A DNA stretch of 64,000 bases from Ascarosepion bandense. Its lineage: Eukaryota > Mollusca > Cephalopoda > Sepiida > Sepiidae. The translations under genes and the position numbers were made by a program. The stretch covers positions 529,501-593,500 of the forward strand of contig JBBBDQ010001945.1 of assembly GCA_037127315.1 (NCBI GenBank), in the 5' to 3' direction. This document shows, piece after piece, positions 33,901 to 46,054 of the stretch; within the stretch, counting starts at the first letter, position 1, and every line of letters begins with the position of its first letter. The notes below the pieces were generated by a model. That model was not told the DNA's origin. It saw only the letters and a list, made by a program, of their open reading frames with translations, and made no database searches.

Positions 33901-36900
33901 TTTAATCACCTTTTTAATAGACTACTGTCACTGGTTCCTCTTTCTCTTCACTCTTCTCGTATGTAGCCTTTTACTTTCCCCTTTGGTAGACTCCAGTCAC
34001 CTGTTCCTCTTTCTCTCCACACTCCTCTCATATAGCCTTTTACTCTACATTTTGTAGACTCCTGTCACCTGTTCCTCTTCCTTTTCACTCTCCTCTTATA
34101 TAGCCTTTTACTCTCCTCTTTAGTAGCTTACTGTCAACTGTTCCTCTTTCTCTTCACACTCCTCTTATGTAGACTTTTACTCTCCTATTTAGTAGACTCC
34201 TGTCACCTGTTCCTCTTTCTCTTCACTCTTGTCTTATGTAGACTTCTACTCTCTTCTTTAGTAGACACCTGCCACTTATGTAGCCTTTTCCTCTTTTTTT
34301 TGTGGACTCCTGTCACCTGTTCCTCTTTCTCTTCACACTCCTCGTATGTAGCATTATACTCTCCTCTTTAATAGATCTCTGTTCCTCTTTCTCTTCACTC
34401 TCCTCTTATGTAGCCATTTAATCGCCTCTTTAATAGACTCCTGTCACCTATTCCTCTTTCTCTTCACTTGCCTCTTAAGTAGCTTTTCACTCTCCTTTTT
34501 AGTAGACTCCTGTCAAATGTTTCTCGTTCTCTTCACTATCCTGTGATGTAACCTTTTACCTCCTCTTTAGAAGACTCCTGTCACCAGTTCCTCTTTCTCT
34601 CCACTCTCATTTTATGTAGCCTCCTACCTCCTCTTCAGTAGACTCCGGTTCCTCTTTCTCATCACTCTCCTCTTATGTCACCATTTACTCTCCTCATTAG
34701 TAGAATCCAGTCACCTGTTTCTCTTTCTCTTCACTCTCCTCTTATGTAGCCTTCTAGACTCCACTTTAGTAGACACCTGTTCCTCTTTCTCCTCACTCGC
34801 CTCTTAAGTAGGCTATCACTCTCCTCTTCAGTAGACTCCTGTCAAATATTCCTCTTTCTCTTCACTATCCTGTTATGTAACCTTTTACACTCCTCTTTAG
34901 AAGACTCCTGTCACCTGCTCCTCTTTCTCTTCACTCTCCTTTTATGTAGCCTCCTACTCTCCTCTTTAGTAGACTCCTGTTCCTCTTTCTCGTCACTTTC
35001 AGATTTAGCCTTTTACTCTCCTCTTTATTACACTCCTGTCACCTGTTTCTCTTTCTTTTCACTCTCCTCCTATGTAGCCTTCTAAAATCCTCTTTAGTAG
35101 ACACCTGTTCCTCTTTCTCTTCATACACCTCTTATGTAGCCTTTTACTCTCCTTTCTAGTAGAATCCTGTCATGTGTTCCTGTTTCTCTTCACTCGCCTC
35201 TTATGTAGCATTTTACTCTCCACTTTAGTAGACTCCTGTCACGTATTCCTCTTTATCTTCACTCTCCTTGTATCTGGCCTTTTATTCTCCTCTTTAGAAA
35301 ACTCCTGACACCTGTTCCTCTTTCTCTTCACACTCGTCTTATGTAGCCTTTTACTCTCCTCTTTAGTAGATTCCTGTCACCTGTCCATCTTTTTCGTCAC
35401 TCTCCTCATATGTAACGTTTTACTCTACTCTTTAGTAGACTCCTGTCACCTGTTCCTCTTCTCTTCGCCCTCCTCTTACATAGCCTGTTACTCACCGATT
35501 TAGTAGACTCCTGTCACCTCTTCCTCTTTCTCTTCACACTCCTTTTATGTAGCCTTCTACTCATCTCTGCAGTAGACTCCAGACACCTGTTCCTCTTTCT
35601 ATTCATTCTCCTCTTATGTAGCCTTTTTAGTCTCCTCTTTAGTAGATTACTGTCAACTGTTCCTCTTTCTCTTCACACTCCTCTTATGTAGCCTTTTAGT
35701 CTCCTCTTTAGTAGACTCCTGTCACCTGTTCCTGTTTCGCTTCACTCTCCTCTTATGTAGACTTTTACTCTCCTATTTAGTAGACACCTGACACCTGTTC
35801 CTCTTTCTCTTCCTTCTTGTCTTATGTAGCCTTTTATTCTCCTCTTTAGTAGACTCCTGTCACCTGTTACTCTTTCTCTTCAATCTCCACTTATGTAGCC
35901 TATTCCTCTCCTCTTTTGTGGACTCCTGTCACCTCTTTATCTTTCTCTTCAGTCTCCTCATATGTAGCCTTTTAATCGCCTCTTTAGTAGACTCGTCACC
36001 TGTTCATCTTTCTCATCACTCTCCTCGTATGTAGCCTATTACTCTCCTCTTTAGTAGACTTCTATCACCTGTTCTTCTTTCTCTTCACTCTTCACATATG
36101 TAGCCTTTTACTCTCCTCTTTAGTAGACTCCTGTCACCTGTTCCTCTGATCTTCACACTCCTCTTATGTAGCCTTTTAGTCTCCTCTTTAGTAGACTCCT
36201 GTTCCTGTTTCGCTTCACTCTCCTCTTATGTAGACTTTTACTCTCCTATTTAGTAGACTCCTGACACATGTTCCTCTTTCTCTTCACTCTTGTCTTATGT
36301 AGACTTCTACTCTCTTCTTTAGTAGACTCCTGTAACCTCTTACTCTTTCTGTTCACTCCACTTATGTAAACTTTTCCTCTCCTCTTTTGTGGACTCCTGT
36401 CACCTCTTCATCTTTCCTTTCACTCTCCTCATATGTAGCCTATTACTCTCCTCTCTACTAGACTCCTGTCACCTGTTCCTCTATCTCTTCACTCTTCTCA
36501 TATGCAGCCATTTAGTCTCCTCTTTAGTAGACTCTAGTCACCTGTTCCTCTTTCTCTTCACTCTCCTCTTCTTCTTCTTCTTGTGCCCTTCAGGACGTTG
36601 GCGATCATGGCTCTCCACATCTCCCTATCCCTTGTGGCTCTTAGTATGTTTGCTCCTGTTGCTCCTGGCAACCCCCGTTCCGTCATCCACCTGATCAGAC
36701 CCTGCAAATATGTTATCCGCTGCCTTCCTCTGTCTCTCCTTCCTTCTATCTGTCCAGTCAGTATCAGGTTCTCCAGGCTCTCCTTCCTCATTGCATGTCC
36801 CAGGAACTTCAGTTGTCTCTTCCTGATGCTCAGTATCAATTTCCTTTTTGTTGCCATTCTTTCTATCACCTCGTCATTGCTTGTATGCTCAGTCCACGAT

Positions 36901-38060
36901 ATCCGTAGCATCCTTCTGTAGAACCACATTTCGGCCGCTTCCAGTTTTGTCCTCATTTTCGATGATATTGTCCAGCATTCACAGCCGTATTGAAGAACTG
37001 ACATCACGTAGCAGTCTAGCACTCTTTTCTTCGTTTCTATTGAGATTTTCCTGTGTGTTAGTATTTTGCTCATCTTCTGGAACGCGTCCTTTGCCATGCC
37101 AATTCGCCTTCGGATCTCCGTGTCGCACTTTCCATCTCCTGTTAGAACACTTCCTAGGTACTTAAATTCTTGTACTTGTTTGATTCTGTTATCCCCTCCC
37201 TGTATTTGGCATTTTGGGTTGTATCTTTTGCTAATGACCATGCACTCAGTTTTCTTAAAGTTTATTTGTAGTCCCTTCTTGTCACTCTCCACTGCTACTT
37301 TCTGTATGAGGTCTTGTAGTTTTCTTTCCGTGTCCGCAATCAGCACTGTATCGTCCGCATATCTTATGTTGTTTAGGTTGTGGCCTCCAATAACAAATCC
37401 TGGCGTGTCATCTAGGGTCCTCAAAATATTCTGTATAGGTTGAACAAATCCGGTGAAAAGACACATCCTTGTCTTACGCCTTTTTCTATCATTGTGTATC
37501 TACTGAGGTCGTTACCTGTCCGTATGCAGGCCGTTTGCTGCCAGTAGAGATTCTTGATTATTCTTATGTCTTTGCCAAAAATGTCGAGGCTGCCTAGCAT
37601 CTCCATCAATTCTTTGTGTCTTATTTTGTCGAATGCTTTCATATAGCCTTTTACTCTCCTGTTTATTAGATCCTGACAACTGTTCCTCTTTCTCTTCACT
37701 CTGGTCTTATGTAGCCTTCTACTCTTTTCTTTAGCAGACTCCTGACACCTGTTCCTCTTTCTCTTCACTCCTTTTATGTAGCTTTTTACTCTCCTCTTTA
37801 GTAGACTCCTGTCACCTGTTCCTCTTTTTCGTCACTCTCCTCATATGTAGCCTTTTACTCTCCACTTTAGTAGACTCCCGTCACCTGTTCCTCTTTCTCT
37901 TCACTCTCCTCTTTTGTAGCCTTTTACTCATCTCTGTAGTAGACTCCTGTCACCTGTTACTTTCTCTTCACTCTCCATTTATGTAGCCTATTCCTCTCCT
38001 ATTTTGTGGACTCCTGTCACCTGTTCCTCTTTCTCTTCACTCTCCTCTTATGTAGCCCCC
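30965..38060. repeat. 69-bp pyrimidine-rich satellite array
   Basis: About 85-90 monomers of 69 bp, assembled from CTCCTCTTATGTAGCC, TTTTACTCTCCTCTTTAG, TAGACTCCTGTCACCTG and TTCCTCTTTCTCTTCACT. Shorter units lacking TGTCACC are interspersed. The period is a multiple of three, so open frames such as 33047-33556 (repeating SSLVDSCHLFLFLFTLLLC) arise without being genes. The right end runs without a break into the conserved LINE terminus at 38040-38112, and an RTE-like LINE has inserted at 36571-37640. Confidence 0.93.
36571..37640 (-). pseudogene. RTE-like LINE, 5'-truncated insertion in the satellite
   Basis: Minus-strand copy beginning near the RT palm (MKAFDKIRHKELMEMLGSLD at about 37640). 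It continues through IRYADDTVLIADTERKLQD, FKYLGSVLTGDGKCDTEI, VLQYGCECWTISSKM and LKFLGHAMRKESLENLILTG to the C-terminus ending in KGTRRRRRGE. Compared with the copy at 4410-5118, four bases are missing around 37435, in the codons after FNLY, which shifts the frame between 37421-37768 and 36558-37466. Otherwise it is well preserved. The 3' end is a short GAA-type tail (TTCTTCTTCTTC at 36571 on the plus strand), a microsatellite-type tail as known in RTE elements. Satellite monomers flank both sides. Confidence 0.9.
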
Positions 38061-38112
38061 TGCACACCAGTGGCAGTACTGCCTTGTTTAGGGTGAAACA
38101 TTAAAAAAATAA
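38040..38112 (+). mobile_element. LINE 3' terminus closing the satellite
   Basis: TATGTAGCCCCCTGCACACC, then AGTACTGCCTTGTTTAGGG and TGAAACATTAAAAAA: the conserved end of the Jockey/CR1-like LINE family, directly continuous with the last satellite unit. Confidence 0.9.
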
Positions 38113-38454
38113 ACACATGAAATAAGACCACAAATTTAATAAAGGCAAAGTTTTATTATCAAAATATTTGTTATTAAGAGGAAAGATATAAGAATTACTT
38201 TTAAAATTTTTAAATTCTTTTTGGTAAGTTCAAAATCATGTTTTTCTTTTGTCACTGTATATAGGTAATTATTTGAAAATTCTTTCAAAATTCAAATCAT
38301 TGCCAGATTCTGTTTAAATTTGCAGGACTTATCCACAAATGAATCAAACTTTTTTTTTCACTTAAAATATTATATTTTTTTACATCTGTTACCTCTACTT
38401 ATTAATTTTTATATTTCAAGAAATTAAAATTTTACCCACTTTATAACTAGATTG
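38113..38454. other. Unassigned AT-rich interval
   Basis: No coding or repeat signal recognised. Confidence 0.4.
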
Positions 38455-38640
38455 GCAATTAGATCCCAAATCTTTAACATCAAAATTGATAAATATAACT
38501 GCCAATTCTACTCCAGCAGTTTCTTTCTTCACATTTCCCTCCTCACTTCCCTATACTTGCTTCCCTAATAACTAAAATCTTAAAAGTTTAAATGCAACAT
38601 CAATTACCAATTTTCTATTTCCATGACTCTCTTACTCTTT
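38455..38640 (+). mobile_element. Diverged LINE C-terminal fragment
   Basis: Matches the stretch ATRSHPFTVK to the end of the LINE frame at nucleotide level (TTCTACTCCAGCAGTTTCTT, then TTAAAAGTTTAAATGCAACA), heavily decayed. Its 3' terminus may be the piece at 39206-39290, displaced by the repeat at 38692-38855 and further sequence. Confidence 0.6.
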
Positions 38641-38691
38641 CTAACATCACCTATACCATTTTCTTTTCTGTTACTCATCTCCCCTTGTTTG

Positions 38692-38855
38692 GTCCTGGGC
38701 ATGATGATAAACTGCATCTGGCAGCAAGGACTTTGGTTGGGAAGTTGTGAGGAGCATAGAACCACCTCTTAATTGCTGTTGTTCCCAGGTCCCCCCTAAC
38801 CCGGAGTGGTAGCACCTGTTAGGGTCCCAGCTATGGGCAAATAGTTAACCCCACC
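38692..38855 (+). repeat. Unnamed interspersed repeat, copy 1
   Basis: GGTCCTGGGCATGATGATAA, then ACTGCATCTGGCAGCAAGG, through GAGTGGTAGCACCTGTTAGG to ATGGGCAAATAGTTAA. The reverse complement is found at 56030-56190 over about 165 bp. It has no coding frame and no clear pol III boxes. It is likely a short interspersed element or MITE. Confidence 0.7.
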
Positions 38856-39205
38856 CCAAACTGGGGTCAAAACACTATGAAAGTATAAAAATAGACTTTT
38901 ATAGAAATATATACATAAAACTAGACTTTATAGAAAATATACATTTTTGAAGAAAAAATGATTACCATAGCACATTTTTGAAAGAAAAAAATTTTTATCA
39001 GCAAAACATTTTTTAATACAAAACTAGAAGACATTTTCAGTTTTCTAAAATAATAAAGAATAAAAACAAAAGATTTTCCCTAAAATCTGACTAAATCAAC
39101 CTTCTCACTATAACCAAACATTAAAAAAAACCCCTTAAAACCCTACTTTTTTAGTATTAAATAACCCACAGAGGTGTTGATATGCCATTAAACAAAACTC
39201 AAACT

Positions 39206-39290
39206 CTCCCCTTATTGTAACCTCCTGCACACCAATGGCAGTATTGCTTTGCTTGGAGTAAAATGATGATTTAAAAAAAAAAAATTATAT
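39206..39290 (+). mobile_element. LINE 3' terminus
   Basis: TTGTAACCTCCTGCACACCA, then GCAGTATTGCTTTGCTTGG, an A-run at about 39273-39284. Only the terminus is recognisable. Confidence 0.7.
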
Positions 39291-39751
39291 CACTTTAAAA
39301 CTGCAGTCCTTGGAGAATTTAAATCATCAATTTGTTTTTACCATTTACCAAAAATATGCTCAGAATCATAAAATAAAAAATGCAATAAAACTATATTATT
39401 ATTATTTAATTAGAAAAGCTTTTAATCACTTTTATAAATAAAATATATTAAGGACAATATTGTCTTAAAAAAAAATTCTTTGAATAATGAATTTTTACAA
39501 GAACTGTTTTCAATATTTTTTAATTTTAATAATTTCAGTTTTAAATCTTTTAAAATTTTGTGATAATTTCAGATTTTTATGATATTAAATGAAAACTATA
39601 TTTACTAGTCATAAATTGAAAAGCTTAGTACAAATCATCAAACACTATTATCTTAAAAAGAATTTTGAATTTTTTGTATATGCATAATAATGCTGATTTT
39701 TGTAGATATGGATGCCCGTACACAAGATTGTCAGAAAATAAGAGCAATAAC
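39291..39751. other. Unassigned AT-rich interval
   Basis: Nothing recognised. Confidence 0.4.
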
Positions 39752-39950
39752 TTTTTTTTTTTTAAATCGTATCACCCTGAGCAAGGTGGTAACGCCACTG
39801 ATGTGCAGGGTGCTACGTAAGAGTGAAAAGATTGGAAAAGAGAAAGCCGGAAACCACATCCTAAACAGGGAACAAGGGATGAGCCTCTTCACCTGTTCAA
39901 TAGACGTGGGTGGAGTGGGAACCGGGCGATAGAAAGATCTATCTACTCCA
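39752..39950 (-). mobile_element. SINE-like element with LINE-type 3' tail
   Basis: Most complete copy of the family also at 12083-12257. On the minus strand it starts with TGGAGTAGATAGATCTTTCT, then ATCGCCCGGTTCCCACTCCA (a weak B-box-like segment). It runs through a ~90-bp body and ends with CCCTGCACATCAGTGGCGTT, CCTTGCTCAGGGTGATACG and a poly-A. The tail matches the Jockey/CR1-like LINE terminus, and the body does not. No open frame. Confidence 0.8.
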
Positions 39951-40659
39951 ATTAACTATAGTAAATTTAGAGCCAGAAAGTATCTAATACTCAATAAAAC
40001 ATTAGATTTCAGAAATATTTTCCTAAATTTTTAAGATTACTGAGAAGTTAAAAACATTATATATAAAAGGCACTCAAGTTATATTTATTTTTTATGGTTA
40101 AAAGGCTTCACAGAACAATATTAGATAAACAAATCTGCAAAATATGACAGTTAAAATAAATAGCTACTGCTGCATTGAAAATATACATTTCTATATGTTA
40201 AAGTAAATAATATTTCTTTCAAATAAGATTAATTATACTTTAAATCAGTTGCTTTAACAAAAAAAAAAACAAAGGAAAAAGTTCTTACAAAGAATACAGA
40301 AAAAAATAAGATATTTATGACATTGTTCCTGGAAACATGCTCAATCAATTATTTAATCAAATTAATGAGATTGTTATAAAAAATATTTGATGTCATCCAA
40401 AAATTTATGAAGAAGTTGAGATGGTAGAGCTAAAATATTCAATATTGAGGTGAAAGTAGTTACTAGTTTATTGTATCAAAAAGCCCAAATCAGTTTCTGA
40501 CAATCAAGTAGTCACAGAAAGCAGTTACAGCATCCAGCTATTAACAGGTATCCACAAATAATGCAGGCCAGAAATTTGAAAGAAATCATTAGATTTGGAA
40601 TGCAAAGTAGAAGAGAGCTGTGGAAAACTGAAATAAATAAAATAAAAATAAAGAAGAAA
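39951..40659. other. Unassigned AT-rich interval
   Basis: No coding or repeat signal recognised. Confidence 0.4.
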
Positions 40660-41235
40660 ATTGAATACTGCTGTCACATCTGGTCGAGTGCCCCTGCTAT
40701 TCATCTTGGGATTCTTGACAAAATCCAACAAAGAATCTGCAATGTAAACAATCCTGATCTGACAGCTCAACTCTAGTTACTTTCTCACCAACATAATGTG
40801 GCTTCCCTTTGTCTTTTCTACAAATATTTTCACAGCTTCTGCTCCGATGAGCTTAGCTCCCTTGTGCCCCCTCTGCATGAATTTACTCAAGCTACTTGAC
40901 TAACAACTAAGTCCCACCCTTTTACAATGAAACCAATCAAATGTAACCACAACTCTATCAGCTTCATTGTTCACACTTCCTGCCTGTGGAATTCTCTTCT
41001 GTATATCTGCTTTCCCGATGGCTATAATCTGCAAGAATTTAAATGCAAAGTCAATTGCCATCTCTTGTCTTCTTGAATCACGTCCTTTTCCTGACAACCC
41101 TTTTCTCATGTTTTCTTCCTTTCTACTCCATTATCATGCAGTTCTCTTCACACCTGTATGCTCATCTCTTATGTAAACCCATGTGCACCAGTGGCAGTTC
41201 TTCCTTGCTTGGTGTGAAATGATTATAAAAAAAAG
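40660..41235 (+). mobile_element. Jockey/CR1-like LINE, 3' fragment
   Basis: Starts at the IEYCCHIW region (ATTGAATACTGCTGTCACAT) and runs through GILDKIQQRICNV, the C-terminal region and a non-expanded 3' UTR. The terminus CTTGCTTGGTGTGAAATGAT precedes an A-run. Several stops. Confidence 0.88.
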
Positions 41236-43228
41236 ACATTTTTTGACAATGCTAGTAACAAGAAACTAGAAAGGGTTTTTGGTCATTTGCATGATTTTAT
41301 GACCACCCACACATCCCAAAAGAGCATAAATACACTCTCTCTTCTACTTTCCACTTCATAGTGCATTGATCAAGTACAGCTTTTACTTTCTATACAAAAG
41401 AAAAAAAAAAGAAAGAACAAACAGTCCAGAGTAGAAAACCAAGTTTTTTGTTGCTTCTTCACACCTACATGACACAACAAAGACAACCTTAATTTCTATA
41501 GAGGCTTCTTCATAAATAATAAGAAATTCAAGTTGAAAGAAATAAATGTTTGTTTTTTGTCCATCCAACAACTCATATCTCAGCATCAATGAAAACATAA
41601 TAGTTTACCTGTAAAGTTTTTGATGATGAAAGTTAATCCAAAATTACCGTCTTAGAAACTAGAAGGGATGTCTGATTAATTCCTTCATAATTTTCTTCAA
41701 AGTGTGCAAAACTGGATTTTACAAACATGTAATGGTAAGGATTAATACAACAAAGAATTAACAAGAACATTTTTCTTAAAAAAATCCGAAAAATTTCCAA
41801 CAAAAAAATTATCTAATATTAGGGTTTTTCATAATGCATATGAAATGTAAATCAGCAAGACAGAGTGTTAATTTTAACATTTTAAAAAAATAATTTTGTT
41901 AAGTGTATATAATTTAATACCAGATATACAAATAATTCATTAAAACACAAGAATAAATTAATTGCAGATTTACATAGTTTTGTGGCAAATTGTCCATGCA
42001 TGTATGTGTGGAGGATAAAGCTGAATAACAATCCAGTGGGATGGTAAAAATATCAGACAATTTGGAGAACACACACTTTGATATACCTTTACTAATGAAC
42101 AGGTATTGTCAGATTGAGAATTTCCTTTTACAATAAAATGTACATTTTCAAAATTGCCTTAGGAACTTTAAAATGCTTAAAGAATCTAGCAGCTAGTACG
42201 CATTCATTATACAGATGTGTTTTTATTATTATAATTTAAACCATACTATTAGCCATGTAAATAATTTGTTTTTAAACCATTTTTAACAGAAAATATTAAA
42301 TAAATTTAGTGTAAAATTAGATACCACTTTAAAGAACTGTACATGTGTATATTTGTATACAAAGCACTTATATACTAACAAGGCATTATCAGTTCTGACA
42401 TATACTTGGTAATATTGCAGCTGCATGAGTCTCATATTTATATATTAATTTGTAAAAAATATCTTCATATTTAAAAATAGAAGATTTCAAATGTAGAAAA
42501 ATAAAATAAAGAAAAAAATTCATGTGAATTATTCAATTACTTTTGTATTTTATATTTGCATTCTTTAAAAGAAATAAAAATCAATAACCATTGAGCCAAT
42601 ATTAAACACTTATTTTTCTTAAAAACAAATTATAAATAATCTATCTAAAAATCTTCCTGCTTTAATTCAGTTATCAAAGAAGAAAAAAATATTATGTGGG
42701 TCTATGCCAAAGCTGATTTAATGAAAGAAAGCATGAGAAAAAAAGAAACAGAAAATTTTATTTTTTATTCCAAGTTGGTGCTTGCTCCTGGGTGTATATA
42801 TGTGCAGTTGAATGCACCACATGGCTTCTGGGTGTATATATATGCAGACGAATACACCACATGGCTGTGCATGTACATAAAATAGAATAAAAATAAGGAG
42901 AGTGTAAATATGTCTTTTTTCTTATAGATTTACAACTTCAAAAAATATGTAGGAGAAGTTTAGCTTTGTGATTTTCACAATACATTTATATTTGAACATT
43001 GACATTTCAAAACATTTCGATGATCAGCTTCTAATTTTAAATGTTAATCTAAATCACTTTAATCAATCTTTGATATTTTATGTAAAACATCAATAAAAAA
43101 CAAAAAGTAATAAATAAAAAGAACAATTTAATTTTAACAATTATCTTTAAAAAAAATAAAAAAATTTGCAAATAACTCATGAAAATAATGATTTTTTTTC
43201 TCAATTCTAATATTTAAAAAAAATTTTT
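41236..43228. other. Downstream region of the ETAA1-like gene, no other gene seen
   Basis: AT-rich. On the minus strand an AATAAA overlaps the stop codon region at 43225-43231, and further AATAAA-type signals lie near 42757-42770. The 3' UTR of the minus-strand gene probably falls here. A short repeat GGGTGTATATATATGCAG occurs near 42790-42845. No second gene is supported. Confidence 0.4.
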
Positions 43229-43419
43229 TTATTTCAGATTGCATTGTGATTGTGCCAATTTTTTCCTGCGATTTAAGGCAACTCTTTTTTTTCTTTCAAT
43301 TTCTTCTTTGGTGCAAACAGTTTTTATTTTAGGTGCATTTTGTTTTGGTGTTGGAACATAAGATGACCTTATCTCCAAATCAGATTTTGTTTCTTGACCT
43401 TTTATTTCAGTGTCCAAAG
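43229..43419 (-). CDS. ETAA1: ETAA1-like protein, terminal exon (RPA32-binding helix)
   Basis: Last coding exon. The acceptor TTTATTCCAG lies just above 43419, and the stop TAA is at 43229-43231. Its first two bases complete a serine codon begun in the exon at 47093, and the frame then reads LDTEIKGQETKSDLEIRSS. The C-terminal part KTVCTKEEIERKKRVALNRR, then KKLAQSQ, is a basic amphipathic helix. It has the spacing E-x-x-x-K/R-K-x-x-A-L-x-R-R known from RPA32 winged-helix ligands (SMARCAL1, TIPIN, ETAA1). The cysteine before the helix, its place at the extreme C-terminus and the acidic upstream exons make ETAA1 the best match. Known role of ETAA1: recruited by RPA-coated single-stranded DNA to activate ATR. 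An unrelated RPA-binding protein remains possible. Confidence 0.6.
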
Positions 43420-43550
43420 CTGGAATAAAATAAGATTTTCAAATTTGTTCAGATGTTTACAACAGTCTTCAAAGGATTATTTACAAGATCATTAACAAGA
43501 AAAACATAAAATAACATTGCATCAAAGTTTCTAAGTGATTTCTGTCTTTT

Positions 43551-43848
43551 TGCAATGTGGTGCAGTGGATATCAGCTTGGAATGAGAAATCAGGGAGCCG
43601 AGTTCAAATTCCAGTTGAATTCATTGCATTCACTTATGCGCAAATACTCTTTGGAAAAGTATGAATCCATCGCTTCTCTCTAGTTATGGGTTAAATAACA
43701 GGACTAGGTTCTATAGCATTTGCTGGTAACCAGTCTACCGCAGAAAGTAATGGCAACCTACTGTGGGATAATCTTCTGCTCAGTTAGTCATGTCTCGAAA
43801 GAGACATGATTGCCCAAGAGTGTATCACATATGGCACTTAACTGACTG
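43551..43848 (+). mobile_element. tRNA-derived SINE, full length, in intron 3
   Basis: Begins GCAATGTGGTGCAGTGGATA, has the B-box-like GAGTTCAAATTCC, and ends TTAACTGACTGAT. It lies in the intron between the 72-bp exon and the terminal exon of the ETAA1-like gene, antisense to it. Confidence 0.9.
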
Positions 43849-44880
43849 ATTTCTGTCTGATATGCTGGAATTATTTTTATTTTTTTTAAATGGAAAATCA
43901 TCATCTATTATTTATATTTTGACATTTTGTACACATCTTTGTCATTGCTTTTTTATTAACATACTTTGATTCTTAAATCAGACAATCAGAATTTGGAATA
44001 AAGAACTTGATACAGACAAGATTTGAACTCATAAAATTGCTTTTTTATGAACAATATGATGAATTAAATATCAATTAAATACACTAACCAATTAAATATC
44101 AATTAAATACACTAACCAATTAAATATCAATTAAACACCAATTTAAATATCAGTCTATCAGTTTTTAAATGTTATTCTTAAAATATTTTAATGTTTGTGT
44201 AATTTGTTTTGCAAGAGACTAAATTTAATAAATTCATTTTTTATTTTCTCATATCCTATTTTAATTTTTACTTTTTACCATGATTTTAATTTTAATTGCG
44301 AAAATTTATTTTACATTTAATTGCTGACGCTATACAAAAAATTTAAATGTAAAAATTGAAACATAATTCATAATCTGAGAATCCTTATTCATAAAATTTT
44401 AAAGTGCTGCTTAATATGATTTTAAAAAGGTTTTCAGCTAGCAATGTTTCCTTTGATATTAAGATATTTTCTAAAATAAAAAACTTATTAAGGTACTAGC
44501 AGGCTTAAAAAGATGCACAAAAAGGAAAGGAATAAAAGAGAAAATATTAAAATGATATTCAGACGATTGTATATACACTTGTATTGCCAGAACACTTTAA
44601 TTTTATTGAAATGATAAAAAAAAAAATCACTTTCTTTAATGTATCAAATTAGCTGTAATTTAACAAAGATATATATCACAAATTTCATACCTCAAGGAAA
44701 ATATTATAGATTACCAAAAGTTGATGTAAATATTATTGATATAATATATATTTTTTAGGAAAATACAAACAATATGAGGAGATGCTAAAAAGTTATCAGC
44801 TCAATCCAAAAAAATAAAAAATTTAAAAAAAATCTTATGCTTGGTCATTTGGTCAGACTTTGGAAAGTAGTTGACTGTTT
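43849..44880. other. Intronic AT-rich sequence
   Basis: A short triplicated block TTAAATATCAATTAAATACAC occurs at about 44055-44140. Nothing else recognised. Confidence 0.45.
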
Positions 44881-45270
44881 TATTTTTTTTTAAATCATAT
44901 TACCCCAAGCAAGGCGATAACGCCACTGATGTGCAGGGGGCTACGTAAGAGTAAAAAGATTGGAAAAGAGAAACACTTAACTGACTGACAGAATATAATA
45001 GTTGGAATCATGATTAAGGCTTCTACTGGTCATAAAGTGGGGGATCGGTTTTTCTATTGTTATGAAGTAATAAACTGATCCCCCACTAATTACTACTATT
45101 AATACATCTCTTCCTCCTCTAACTATGAGTCAAATAATAAGACAGATTGGGTTCTATAGCCTTGGCTGGCAACTAATCTACCGCAGAAAGCAATGGCAAC
45201 CTACTGCAAGATAATCTTCTTCCCAGTCAGTCATGTCTCAAAAGAGACATGATTGCCCAAAGTGTGTATT
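44881..45270. mobile_element. LINE-tailed SINE fragment joined to SINE - hairpin - SINE composite
   Basis: 44881-44971 is a truncated minus-strand copy of the LINE-tailed SINE (CAAGCAAGGCGATAACGCC, ATGTGCAGGGGGCTACG). It switches without a gap, in the shared GAAAAGAGAAA stretch, to the 3' end of the tRNA-derived SINE (CACTTAACTGACTGAC). The hairpin unit with GTGGGGGATCGGTTT (45037-45051) and its exact-length partner AAACTGATCCCCCAC (45072-45086) follows, and then a head-less SINE copy to 45270. Confidence 0.75.
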
Positions 45271-46054
45271 CAGGTTTTAGAATCAATTTATATTAAGTTT
45301 TCTCATTCCTCTGTAAGAATAAAAAGTGACTTAAGTTTAAATATAATTAAATTTTCAGCGAAGTCTACTGTCTTCATTTTCACATTAATGACCTTAGGAA
45401 ATGTATGAATCTGTCCCCTCTTGCACTCACCTGTGCATTAAATAACAGGGTAGGCTGTGTGTTATAGTTTTAAAAGGAAACGAAAAATACAGTCTAAAAA
45501 AAAGATAATCTCCAAGAAAAAGAAATTCTAAAAATAAGTCTGACATACTGATAATTATTTAATTACAATAGTATATAGAAATAGTATATAATAATAGTAT
45601 ATTAGTATATAGAATATACTAATATCACTTATATAGCAAATGTATGCAGAGGGTAAAATTCTAAAACTATGATGAAAGTTACTCTGATCATGAAAAGTAA
45701 TTAATAAGAAGTGTAAAAATTGTGATTTATAAGTGATTTAACTGAAATATCTATATAAAAATAAATTTCTGATTTTCAGATAATTATAAATTGTAATTTA
45801 TTTTTGTATTTTTGCATTTAGAAAATTATAATAATTTAATTTTTTTAATTTATGTCTTAAATATTTTAATGGATTTGTTTTTTTATTATGTTAAGAACAA
45901 TTCATGATAAAGTTTAAAAAAAAGTAAAATGAATTTCAAAATTCTAAATTTTTTTTAGAAAGGTTCTGTGATGTTCATGACAAAACAAATTGTCTGGAGC
46001 TGAATGTAAATATTTTCTTTAAAAATGTAAGAGATTTAACAGTAAATAAAAATA
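45271..46054. other. Intronic AT-rich sequence
   Basis: Short ATATAGTATATA-type repeats near 45565-45625. No other signal. Confidence 0.45.
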
